Shown piece by piece: positions 26,390 through 33,839 of a stretch of 64,000 nucleotides of DNA. Origin of the DNA: Nitrobacter sp051535235 (GTDB taxonomy: Bacteria > Pseudomonadota > Alphaproteobacteria > Rhizobiales > Xanthobacteraceae); contig NZ_JBPPLZ010000007.1 of the NCBI RefSeq assembly GCF_051535235.1, positions 124,001 through 188,000 of the forward strand, read 5' to 3'. Below the pieces are notes generated by a model. The model saw only the letters and a program-made list of their open reading frames with translations. It ran no database searches and was not told the DNA's origin. The position numbers and the translations under genes were made by a program. Position 1 is the stretch's first letter; every line of letters starts with the position of its first letter.

Positions 26390-26635
26390 TCAGGCGCGTT
26401 TGATGAACGCCACGACCAGTAGAACGATGATGGCGCCGATGGCCGCATTGATGACCTGGGCGAAGAAGCCGCCGCCGATCAGGACTCCGAACAGCGGCAA
26501 AATCCAGCCGGCGACGATTGCGCCGATGATGCCGATGATGATGTTTCCGATCAGCCCGAAGCCTCCGCCTTTTACGATCAGGCCAGCCAGCCAGCCCGCG
26601 ATCGCGCCGACGATCAACCACACGATAACGCCCAT
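26390..26635 (-). CDS. GlsB/YeaQ/YmgE-family small membrane protein
   Basis: An 81-residue glycine-rich membrane protein (Transgly_assoc family). The ATG at 26635 is preceded by AGGAGGAG, so the further upstream part of the open frame is not coding. Sequence is almost entirely three short hydrophobic helices with glycine turns: VIVWLIVGAIAGWLAGLIVKG, FGLIGNIIIGIIGAIVAGWI and NAAIGAIIVLLVVAFIKR. E. coli homologues are stress-induced membrane proteins whose molecular role is unclear; the name transglycosylase-associated is historical. The gene ends at the bidirectional terminator. Confidence 0.9.
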   Translation of the reverse strand: MGVIVWLIVGAIAGWLAGLIVKGGGFGLIGNIIIGIIGAIVAGWILPLFGVLIGGGFFAQVINAAIGAIIVLLVVAFIKRA

Positions 26636-26908
26636 AAATCGCTCCTCCTGAAATGCCGCTCTCATCGGCATTTCCTTGATGTTCGCCTGCTTATATCGCG
26701 TTTGGCAATAGGCCGAGCGGCAGATCAATTCTAGATAAAAAAGCCGGCAGGTCCAGGATATCGCCTGTTGCAGTTACCTTACATCCGGGGGTGAGCATTG
26801 CGTTAAGCATGATTTGCCTGGCACCCCGATTGTGCGAGGATGCTTCGCATCGTTTGTCCAATCCGAGCTTTCCCCGTGACACGGGGGAAGGAAAGGCCGG
26901 AGGTAAAA

Positions 26909-27322
26909 ATGACCCAGACGATCACGCGCGGCATCAAGTCGTTGCTTGAAGAAGCCAACAAGGAAATCGAGACCATGAGCGTGGCGGACGTCAAGGCGGC
27001 TGTCGAACGCGGCGATGCCGTTCTCGTCGACATCCGCGATCCGCGTGAGCTCGAGCGCGAAGGCAGGATTCCCGGCTCGTTTTCCTGTCCCCGCGGCATG
27101 CTCGAATTCTGGATCGATCCTGAAAGCCCTTACGCGAAACCGATCTTTCAGGAGAACAAGAAGTTCATCTTTCACTGCGCTTCGGGCTGGCGTTCGGCGC
27201 TGGCAGCGAAGACCGCGCAGGACATGGGCATGAAGCCGGTCGCGCATCTCGGCGGCGGTTACAAAGCCTGGCGCGATGCGGGGCAAGCGGTCGAGAGTGT
27301 CGAGCCAAAGGCGAAGGCGTAA
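26909..27322 (+). CDS. Single-domain rhodanese-like sulfurtransferase
   Basis: A 137-residue cytoplasmic protein; CCGGAGGT lies five bases before the ATG at 26909, so upstream frame extension is discarded. The rhodanese fold is clear: VLVDIRDPRELEREGRIPGS (CDC25/CH2A motif) and FHCASGWRSALAA (active-site loop with catalytic Cys, CxxGxRS pattern), then LGGGYKAWRDAG. Rhodanese domains transfer a sulfane sulfur to thiols or cyanide. It lies directly before a second sulfurtransferase gene, with a frame gap of about 130 bases, so the two probably form a small sulfur-trafficking pair. Confidence 0.9.
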   Translation: MTQTITRGIKSLLEEANKEIETMSVADVKAAVERGDAVLVDIRDPRELEREGRIPGSFSCPRGMLEFWIDPESPYAKPIFQENKKFIFHCASGWRSALAAKTAQDMGMKPVAHLGGGYKAWRDAGQAVESVEPKAKA

Positions 27323-27452
27323 CATGTCCAGTCATGCCCGGCCTTGTGCCCCGCGCGCCGATCTTCCGGGAAGAAGATGGATTGCGGGGACAGGCGACGC
27401 CGTTCTCCGGACGGCCATGCACGGCAATGACCTGCAAGCGGAATACCTGACC

Positions 27453-28313
27453 ATGACCTCCACCGCCGACGATCCTCTCGTTTCCACCGAATGGCTGGCC
27501 GCGCGTCTCGGCGATGCCGGGCTCAGGGTGGTCGACGCCTCGTTCAAGATGCCGGGCGTTCTGCCGCTGCCGGTCGATGATTTTGTCGCCGCGCATATTC
27601 CCGGCGCGGTGTTCTTCGACGTCGATGCCATCTCCGATCGCGCCTCGCCTTTGCCGCATATGTATCCGGATGCCGCGCAGTTTGCGCGCGATGTCGGCGC
27701 GCTCGGAATTTCTTCCGGCGATACGGTCGTGATTTATGATGCCGGTGGCTGGGTCGCCGCGCCGAGGGTGTGGTGGATGTTTCTGTCTTTCGGCCACGGC
27801 GATGTCCACGTGCTCGACGGCGGCCTGAAGAAATGGCGCGCGGAGGGTCGCCCCGTCGAATCCGGCGCGGCGTCGCCGAAGCCGGGCCACTTCACGGCGG
27901 CGTTCGATCCGGTCCGTGTGCGCAGCAAGGTGCAGCTTGTGGACAACCTGTCATCGCACCGCGAGCAGCTCGTCGATGCGCGTGCCGCCAATCGCTTCGA
28001 GGGCAGCGTCGCCGAGCCAAGGGCGGGCTTGCGTTCGGGGCACATTCCCGGCAGCCGCAACCTGCCGTATAGCGCGCTGTTCCACGCCGAGACCGGCACC
28101 ATGAAGCCGCTCGACGAGTTGCGCACCGCCTTTGCCGGCACCGGCCTCGATCTGGCGAAACCGGTCGTTACGACCTGCGGCTCCGGCGTATCGGCCGCGG
28201 TGCTCACGCTTGCGTTGTATCGCCTCGGCGTCCGCGGTTCGGCGCTCTACGACGGATCGTGGTCGGAGTGGGGATTGCAGGATGGCCCCCCGATCGCGAC
28301 CGGCCCCGCCTGA
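27453..28313 (+). CDS. sseA: 3-mercaptopyruvate/thiosulfate sulfurtransferase, two rhodanese domains
   Basis: A 286-residue tandem rhodanese; ATG at 27453 (an ATG at 27417 is an alternative start; the frame stays open further back but is not protein-like). The N-terminal inactive domain has LRVVDASFKMPG and IPGAVFFDVDAISD, and the C-terminal catalytic domain has LVDARAANRFEGS, then VVTTCGSGVSAAV, where CGSGVS is the mercaptopyruvate-type active loop (thiosulfate-type loops are usually CRKGVT). It transfers sulfur from 3-mercaptopyruvate to a thiol acceptor. The final GSWSEWG is typical of the family. The symbol is by family; thiosulfate activity cannot be excluded. Confidence 0.88.
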   Translation: MTSTADDPLVSTEWLAARLGDAGLRVVDASFKMPGVLPLPVDDFVAAHIPGAVFFDVDAISDRASPLPHMYPDAAQFARDVGALGISSGDTVVIYDAGGWVAAPRVWWMFLSFGHGDVHVLDGGLKKWRAEGRPVESGAASPKPGHFTAAFDPVRVRSKVQLVDNLSSHREQLVDARAANRFEGSVAEPRAGLRSGHIPGSRNLPYSALFHAETGTMKPLDELRTAFAGTGLDLAKPVVTTCGSGVSAAVLTLALYRLGVRGSALYDGSWSEWGLQDGPPIATGPA

Positions 28314-28318
28314 CTCTC

Positions 28319-29077
28319 TCACTCCAGGGCGAACGGCGATGCGGGCTGCGACGCGGGACTCGGGGCCGCCGGTCGCATTTGCGGTCGCTGGACCACATGG
28401 CGGCGATGGGCTCGTTTGGCGACGGCCGGCTTCGCGGATGATCGTTTGGCGACCGGCGACGCCTTATCGGCGGTCTGCGCCAGCTGTGTGGGACGGTGGC
28501 CCGGCAGGGGCGGCTTGAAATGCGCTCCGAACGGCGACGTCATCGTTTCGGCGACGTCGGACGCACCTGCATCGGATTTGGATGCGTCGGATTTCGCGAC
28601 ATCCGGCTTCGCGAGATCGGGTTTCGCGGACCCGGTTTTCGTGGCATCGGTTTTCACGTCCTCGATTTTTTCAGCGTCCGGTTTGACGGCATCTTTAGCC
28701 TCGACCGGCGCCTCGGCTCGCGGCAACTCCGACGGCTTTTCCGCGACGGCTTCGGTGGAGGGCGCCGGGGCTGCCGCGTGTGGCGCGGCAGTATCGGACG
28801 ACGCCGGGGAAGCCGCGGGCGCTGTGCCGTCGGCTGCGGCCGAAGGTGCATCGGCGGCAGGAGGCTCGGCGGCAGGTGTGTCGACCTGCAGCACCGCCAG
28901 CGTCGGCTGTTGCGCCTCCTCTCGCGATCCGAACGTGACTTCAGGCATCTGCTTGAGTGGCAGGCTTGCGAACTCTTCGTGTGTCGCCCGCAGCAGGGCT
29001 GCGGCACCCAGGCCGAAGACCACCATCGAGACGGCCAGTACGATTGCGACGAACAGGAAGCGCAAGCCGGGCAGCAT
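28319..29077 (-). CDS. Membrane-anchored Ala/Pro/Lys-rich hypothetical protein with short tandem repeats
   Basis: A 252-residue protein with a single N-terminal membrane helix (LRFLFVAIVLAVSMVVFGLGAAALLRA) and a long, low-complexity remainder. Residues about 125-170 contain degenerate five-residue repeats of the type xDAxK or KPDxA (e.g. TDATK, KPDLAKPDVAK, SDASKSDA). The C-terminal 45 residues are rich in Pro, Arg and Lys (AHRRHVVQRPQMRPAAP). It resembles the TonB-like or cell-wall-spanning linker proteins unnamed in rhizobia; the anchor plus basic tail would place the tail in the periplasm. The stop codon lies 5 bases from the end of the convergent sulfurtransferase gene. Confidence 0.65.
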   Translation of the reverse strand: MLPGLRFLFVAIVLAVSMVVFGLGAAALLRATHEEFASLPLKQMPEVTFGSREEAQQPTLAVLQVDTPAAEPPAADAPSAAADGTAPAASPASSDTAAPHAAAPAPSTEAVAEKPSELPRAEAPVEAKDAVKPDAEKIEDVKTDATKTGSAKPDLAKPDVAKSDASKSDAGASDVAETMTSPFGAHFKPPLPGHRPTQLAQTADKASPVAKRSSAKPAVAKRAHRRHVVQRPQMRPAAPSPASQPASPFALE

Positions 29078-29418
29078 GGATGTTGGGTTCCGCTATCGCC
29101 GCGCGGTTGAGCGACGTGATCGAGCCATCGGAACGCGGCGGGATACGCGCCTGATCGATGTGCGCGCCAGCCGGTTCCAGCGAATCAAGCGTTTTGAGAA
29201 TACCGCAACAGCCGATCAGGTGCGCCAAAAATCGCCGCGACGAACGCCGGCTTTGTCCGGCGCGCCGGAACAAGTGAGGCTTGGAGGTCACGCTCGCCGG
29301 CGATTTCGCAATTATGATCGAATTAGGACGCTTTTGTCGGAATTGTCTTGAATGCGCCGCTATCCTGCGCGAAGTGGCCGTTAACGATCCGGTGGTTTGT
29401 CGGGCTTATACAAGGGCA
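29078..29418. other. Intergenic region between divergent genes
   Basis: About 340 bases between the Ala/Pro/Lys-rich protein (minus) and the L,D-transpeptidase (plus). It must hold both promoters. The frame of the transpeptidase extends back to 29281, but AAGGGC just before the ATG at 29419 marks the likelier start and the earlier part has no signal-peptide character. Nothing else seen. Confidence 0.5.
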
Positions 29419-30573
29419 ATGATGATCAAGCGCATTCTGACGGTTTTTGCGACGGTCCTGGCTGGCGCAGCGGGAACCTCACTCGCCTCCGCCCAGGGGT
29501 ATCCGCCCGCGCCGGGCACGATCTATTCCGCATCGCCTCCCGCTTACCCGGGCGAGTCCTCATATCCGGCGGAAGATGGACGCCCGGCTGCGATGGACGG
29601 GCTTCCTGATTTCGATTCGGCCGAGGATCAGTCGCCGCACCCGCACGATTCCGCCGCGCTCCCTGCCCCGGGTCCGATCATGTCGCCGGAGGATCCCCGT
29701 TACGGTAGCCCTGCATCCGCTCCGACCTATCCAAACGGCGGCATGGCGCGTGGCCCGGTGATGTCGCCGGATGATCCGCGTTACGGTCAGCCCGGTCCCG
29801 CGCAGTATCCGACACGTTCGCCGGAAACGGTTGCCTCGACGGGTGGGCCGACCGCAGGCTTCGCGCCGCCGGCACCGGTTGGCGCGGACGGCAGGCCCGC
29901 TCCGTTGTCGGCGCTGCCGCCGGACGAGCAGCCCGAAGCCGATCAGGGTGGCGAAAAGCAGTTGGCGCCGAGGCTGCGTCGTCAGGAAGTCACGTTCGCG
30001 ACCAAGGAGCCGGCGGGGACCATCGTCGTCGATACCTCGAACACGTATTTGTACTATATTCTCGGCAATAATCGCGCGATCCGCTACGGCGTGCGCGTTG
30101 GCCGCGATGGCTTCACCTGGACCGGCGTGCAGAAGATCAGCCGCAAGGCCGAGTGGCCCGACTGGCATCCGCCGACGGAAATGATCGAGCGCCAGCCTTA
30201 CCTGCCGCGCTTCATGGCCGGCGGACCCGGCAATCCGCTCGGCGCCCGCGCGATGTATCTCGGCTCGACCGTTTATCGCATCCACGGCACCAACCAGCCC
30301 TCGACGATCGGCAAATTCGTATCGTCGGGTTGTATCGGGATGCTCAACGAGGATGTCTCGGACCTGTTCGATCGCGTCAAGGTCGGCACCCGTGTCGTGG
30401 TGCTGCCGGGCGGTCCGCCGCATACAGACACGACGGCTTCCACCCAGCCTGCCGCGGGTCAGCCGCCGATGTCGAACGCAGCGCCCATTCCGCAGCCGCC
30501 GCTGACGGCGAGCCTGCCGGGAACCCAGCCGGCCACCGTCGCGCCGCTGCCGGCGCCGGTCACGATCCGGTAG
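29419..30573 (+). CDS. L,D-transpeptidase (YkuD domain) with a long Pro-rich linker
   Basis: A 384-residue exported enzyme starting at ATG 29419 (or 29422). Signal peptide: MIKRILTVFATVLAGAAGTSLASA. A Pro/Gly/Ala/Ser-rich linker covers residues about 28-190 and holds two copies of GPxMSPxDPRYG. The YkuD domain follows (about 205-335): TYLYYILGNNRAIRYGVRVG, VYRIHGTNQPSTIG and FVSSGCIGM, in which the catalytic Cys and His of the HxxN-SxGCIRM pattern are present; the usual Arg is Gly (CIGM). Such enzymes make 3-3 peptidoglycan cross-links or attach proteins to the wall in the periplasm. A Pro-rich tail ends the protein. The Arg-to-Gly change is common in some subfamilies. Confidence 0.88.
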   Translation: MMIKRILTVFATVLAGAAGTSLASAQGYPPAPGTIYSASPPAYPGESSYPAEDGRPAAMDGLPDFDSAEDQSPHPHDSAALPAPGPIMSPEDPRYGSPASAPTYPNGGMARGPVMSPDDPRYGQPGPAQYPTRSPETVASTGGPTAGFAPPAPVGADGRPAPLSALPPDEQPEADQGGEKQLAPRLRRQEVTFATKEPAGTIVVDTSNTYLYYILGNNRAIRYGVRVGRDGFTWTGVQKISRKAEWPDWHPPTEMIERQPYLPRFMAGGPGNPLGARAMYLGSTVYRIHGTNQPSTIGKFVSSGCIGMLNEDVSDLFDRVKVGTRVVVLPGGPPHTDTTASTQPAAGQPPMSNAAPIPQPPLTASLPGTQPATVAPLPAPVTIR

Positions 30574-30672
30574 CCACCCGCGCTGCTTGAGATCGCCAGA
30601 CGCGCCCGGCGGAATGAGGCAGGGCCTTCGCAGCGACGGTTCTGAAGGTTTATGAGTTCTCCTGCGGCCGTC

Positions 30673-30894
30673 CTATCGCGGCCGGAGCCCTGATGCCTGC
30701 GCGCTCTTGAGCCACGCGGCAATGTCCTCGATCATCTCAACGTAATAGCGTCGGTAGTTTTCCGGAACGGTGTCCGATCTGGCGCCGACGCGCGAATGCG
30801 CCGTCGGAGCAGTCTGGTCGACAACAGGTCCGCGCGCGGTCGTTCGCGCGATGCCATTGCGTGGCGTGAGATCGCAGCTGCGCGGCCGGTTCAT
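30673..30894 (-). CDS. Small hypothetical protein, translationally coupled to the gene upstream
   Basis: A 73-residue basic protein whose ATG overlaps the stop of the 67-residue protein upstream (ATGA at 30894-30891). The first 40 residues are Arg/Thr-rich; the C-terminal half (ENYRRYYVEMIEDIAAWLKSAQ) is helix-like and could fold. No family recognised. The coupling is the main evidence that both small genes are real. Confidence 0.4.
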   Translation of the reverse strand: MNRPRSCDLTPRNGIARTTARGPVVDQTAPTAHSRVGARSDTVPENYRRYYVEMIEDIAAWLKSAQASGLRPR

Positions 30895-31094
30895 CGGGAA
30901 CCGGCGGGCGGATGTTGACCGTGCTTGGCATGCCAGGCAGGTCCGGGTCCGCGCATGTAGTGCAATTCGGGCCGGTAGGGATTGAAAGCGGTCGCAACGA
31001 AGTCGTGCCAGAAAGCGCGAATCCCGTGAAACTCTCCGCGGTCGTCCCGTTTCTCGGTTCGGTCAGAGGCTGAGGCCGTTACGCTGGTCGCCAT
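30891..31094 (-). CDS. Small hypothetical protein upstream of the coupled gene
   Basis: A 67-residue protein from the ATG at 31094 (a longer frame opens at 31163). The centre (EFHGIRAFWHDFVATAFNPY) is rich in aromatic residues and looks like real protein; the C-terminus has HYMRGPGPAWHAKHG. It ends in an ATGA overlap with the next small gene. There is no obvious ribosome-binding site, and I recognise no family. An intergenic gap of 231 bases separates its start from the divergent ettA gene. Confidence 0.45.
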   Translation of the reverse strand: MATSVTASASDRTEKRDDRGEFHGIRAFWHDFVATAFNPYRPELHYMRGPGPAWHAKHGQHPPAGSR

Positions 31095-31325
31095 GGTCGT
31101 TTCTGCCGTTTGGCTCGCAAGCTTCCTGCTGGAAGACTGCCGTGATGTTGCCGACCCCGCCATTCTTTGGTGGATTCAATTAAAAAGAAGTTCGAATGAG
31201 ACCGCGAAAAATGCTCTTCTCGTCAAGCTTTCCGGATGGTTAAGCCAAGGTTGCCCTTTGGCTCTCACGCCGCTACATCAGCGGCAGCAACTCCCCCTAA
31301 AATTGCAACGCTTTCAAGGATCACG

Positions 31326-32978
31326 ATGGCGCGCCAGTTCGTCTACTTCATGCAGGGCTTGTCCAAGACCTATCCGCCGAACCGGAAGGTGCTGGATAAC
31401 ATCCACCTGTCGTTCTATCCGGACGCAAAGATCGGCGTGCTCGGCGTCAACGGCTCGGGCAAATCGACTCTGCTGAAGATCATGGCCGGGATCGACAAGG
31501 ACTACACCGGCGAGGCGTGGGTCGCCGAAGGCGCCCGCGTCGGCTATCTCGAGCAGGAGCCGCAACTCGATCCCGCCAAGTCCGTGCGCGAGAACGTCAT
31601 GGAGGGCGTCGCCAAGCAGAAGGCGATCCTCGATCGCTACAACGATCTCGCCATGAACTATTCCGACGAGACCGCCGACGAGATGACGAAACTGCAGGAC
31701 GAGATCGAGGCGCAAGGCCTGTGGGATCTCGACAGCAAGGTCGATCAGGCGATGGACGCGCTGCGCTGCCCGCCGGATGACGCCGACGTGACGAAGCTGT
31801 CGGGCGGCGAGCGTCGTCGCATCGCGCTGTGCCGCCTGCTGCTCGACCAGCCGGAGCTGTTGCTGCTGGACGAGCCGACCAACCATCTCGACGCCGAGTC
31901 GGTGTCGTGGCTCGAAGGTCACTTGCGCAACTATCCCGGCGCGATCCTGATCGTCACCCACGACCGCTACTTTCTCGACAACGTGACGGGCTGGATCCTC
32001 GAGCTCGATCGCGGCCGCGGCATTCCTTACGAAGGCAACTATTCGTCGTGGCTCAGGCAGAAGCAGAAGCGCCTCGCGCAGGAAGGCCGCGAGGATGCCG
32101 CGCATCAAAAGACGCTGGCGCGCGAGCAGGAGTGGATCGCGGCTTCGCCGAAGGCGCGGCAGGCCAAGTCCAAGGCGCGCTACCAGCGCTACGAGGAGCT
32201 GCTCGCCAAGGCCAGCGACAAGCAGACCCAGACCGCGCAGATCATCATCCCGGTGGCCGAACGGCTCGGCAACAACGTCGTCGACTTCGAGGGCCTGACC
32301 AAGGGCTTCGGCGACCGGCTGCTGATCGATAACCTGACCTTCAAGCTGCCGCCGGGTGGCATCGTCGGCGTGATCGGTCCCAACGGCGCAGGCAAGACCA
32401 CGCTGTTCCGCATGATCACCGGCCAGGAGAAGCCGGACAGCGGCACCATCACTGTCGGAGAGACCGTGCATTTCGGCTACGTCGATCAGTCGCGCGACGC
32501 GCTCGACGGCTCGAAGAACGTCTGGGAGGAGATTTCCGGCGGCAACGACCAGATCCTGCTCGGCAGGAAGGAAGTCAATTCGCGCGGCTACTGCTCGGCG
32601 TTCAACTTCAAGGGCGCGGACCAGCAGAAGAAGGTCGGTAGTCTGTCGGGCGGCGAGCGCAACCGCGTGCATCTCGCCAAGATGCTCAAATCCGGCGCCA
32701 ACGTGTTGCTGCTCGATGAGCCGACCAACGATCTCGATGTCGATACGCTGCGCGCGCTTGAAGAGGCGCTGGAGGATTTCGCCGGCTGCGCCGTCATTAT
32801 CAGCCACGACCGCTGGTTCCTCGACCGCATCGCGACGCATATCCTCGCCTTCGAGGACGACAGCCATGTCGAATGGTTCGAGGGCAACTTCCAGGATTAC
32901 GAGAAGGACAAGATGCGCAGGCTCGGCCAGGACAGCGTCATCCCGCACCGTGTGAAGTACAAGAAGCTAACGCGGTGA
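31326..32978 (+). CDS. ettA: Energy-dependent translational throttle, ABC-F ATPase
   Basis: A 550-residue ABC-F protein; the ATG at 31326 follows AAGGA. Two nucleotide-binding domains carry GVNGSGKST and GPNGAGKTT (Walker A), two LSGGE signatures and LLLDEPTNHLD / LLLDEPTNDLD (Walker B), joined by the P-site tRNA interaction linker that holds many Arg/Lys residues (QAKSKARYQRYEELL). The N-terminus QFVYFMQGLSKTYPPNRKVL is typical of EttA rather than Uup or ABCF2 types, and the length matches the family. EttA binds the ribosomal E site and gates the first peptide bond according to ADP/ATP level. Conserved single gene; cytoplasmic. Confidence 0.96.
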   Translation: MARQFVYFMQGLSKTYPPNRKVLDNIHLSFYPDAKIGVLGVNGSGKSTLLKIMAGIDKDYTGEAWVAEGARVGYLEQEPQLDPAKSVRENVMEGVAKQKAILDRYNDLAMNYSDETADEMTKLQDEIEAQGLWDLDSKVDQAMDALRCPPDDADVTKLSGGERRRIALCRLLLDQPELLLLDEPTNHLDAESVSWLEGHLRNYPGAILIVTHDRYFLDNVTGWILELDRGRGIPYEGNYSSWLRQKQKRLAQEGREDAAHQKTLAREQEWIAASPKARQAKSKARYQRYEELLAKASDKQTQTAQIIIPVAERLGNNVVDFEGLTKGFGDRLLIDNLTFKLPPGGIVGVIGPNGAGKTTLFRMITGQEKPDSGTITVGETVHFGYVDQSRDALDGSKNVWEEISGGNDQILLGRKEVNSRGYCSAFNFKGADQQKKVGSLSGGERNRVHLAKMLKSGANVLLLDEPTNDLDVDTLRALEEALEDFAGCAVIISHDRWFLDRIATHILAFEDDSHVEWFEGNFQDYEKDKMRRLGQDSVIPHRVKYKKLTR

Positions 32979-33008
32979 GGGGAGGATAGCGCGGGGGAGC
33001 CACCGATC

Positions 33009-33728
33009 ATGACAGCCGTTCTTTCGGGCCGATCGTTCGGGTGGCAGGTCGTTGTCAGGATCGGCATTTTCCTGACATTCCTGATCGGTCTTCCGCTCAC
33101 GCTCTATGTGCTGGATCGTCTCAATGGCGCTGAAGACGCGGCTGGCGAGGCCGTCTCACTCGTCACGGCCACGCCGTTCGGTTTCTTACTGTTCCTCCTC
33201 CTCGTTGCCTCGCTGGTCCGGCCGAGCTGGCGGCGGATGAAAGCGCTGGGCTTGCCCGGCTGGTCCGGGCTGGTCGTCCCGTGGCTGCTGTTTGCCGACA
33301 TCAGCTACATCGTCTCCAGTCAAGGCGGATTGGGATTCTCGAGCAGCACGCTGGATGGACGAATACCGCTCTATGCGATCACGGCTCTCGGCCTCATCCT
33401 CGCCATGGTCTGCGCCCGTCCGCCAGCCGAGGCGTCTGACGGTTTCCTCCGTCTCGGGCTTGCGGGCAGGATCGCGGCCATTTTGATTGCGCTGATCGTT
33501 TTGCGCATCCTGTTCGATTTCGGAATGGCGAGATGGCTCCACAGCGTTTTATTGCAGCCGGAGGAATATGCGCCACCGGCGGCGTTCACGATCCTCATGA
33601 GGTCGTCGTATTGGACCTATATGATCGGCCCCTACATCTGCCTGATGCTTTTGGGCGTCGCGTCCTGGTGCGTGATCCTCTCACGCCGCGACCCCCATCT
33701 GGTTACCGCACCAAACCCTCCTGAGTAG
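33009..33728 (+). CDS. Integral membrane protein, unknown function
   Basis: A 239-residue protein with about six membrane helices, beginning WQVVVRIGIFLTFLIGLPLTLYVL. Between them lie short polar loops with a RPSWRRMKALGLPGW segment resembling the aromatic/basic motif of the DUF805 family (RxxDxGxSGW), but without its key Asp, so I do not assign that family. It follows ettA by 30 bases on the same strand and may be co-transcribed. No catalytic motif visible. Confidence 0.65.
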   Translation: MTAVLSGRSFGWQVVVRIGIFLTFLIGLPLTLYVLDRLNGAEDAAGEAVSLVTATPFGFLLFLLLVASLVRPSWRRMKALGLPGWSGLVVPWLLFADISYIVSSQGGLGFSSSTLDGRIPLYAITALGLILAMVCARPPAEASDGFLRLGLAGRIAAILIALIVLRILFDFGMARWLHSVLLQPEEYAPPAAFTILMRSSYWTYMIGPYICLMLLGVASWCVILSRRDPHLVTAPNPPE

Positions 33729-33839
33729 GTTTTGACAGCGGGTCAGGAAAAGGACGGGGCAGGGGGTCCTGCCGTCTCCGTCGCGCCCATGGAACCAAAA
33801 CGGCCCGGCGATCATTGATGATCCTGAATATTCGGGGTC

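Noticed and set aside
26909..28313. The two sulfurtransferases as parts of a single fused gene
   Set aside because: Each has its own start region and stop; the first ends at 27322 and the second has a separate two-domain structure.
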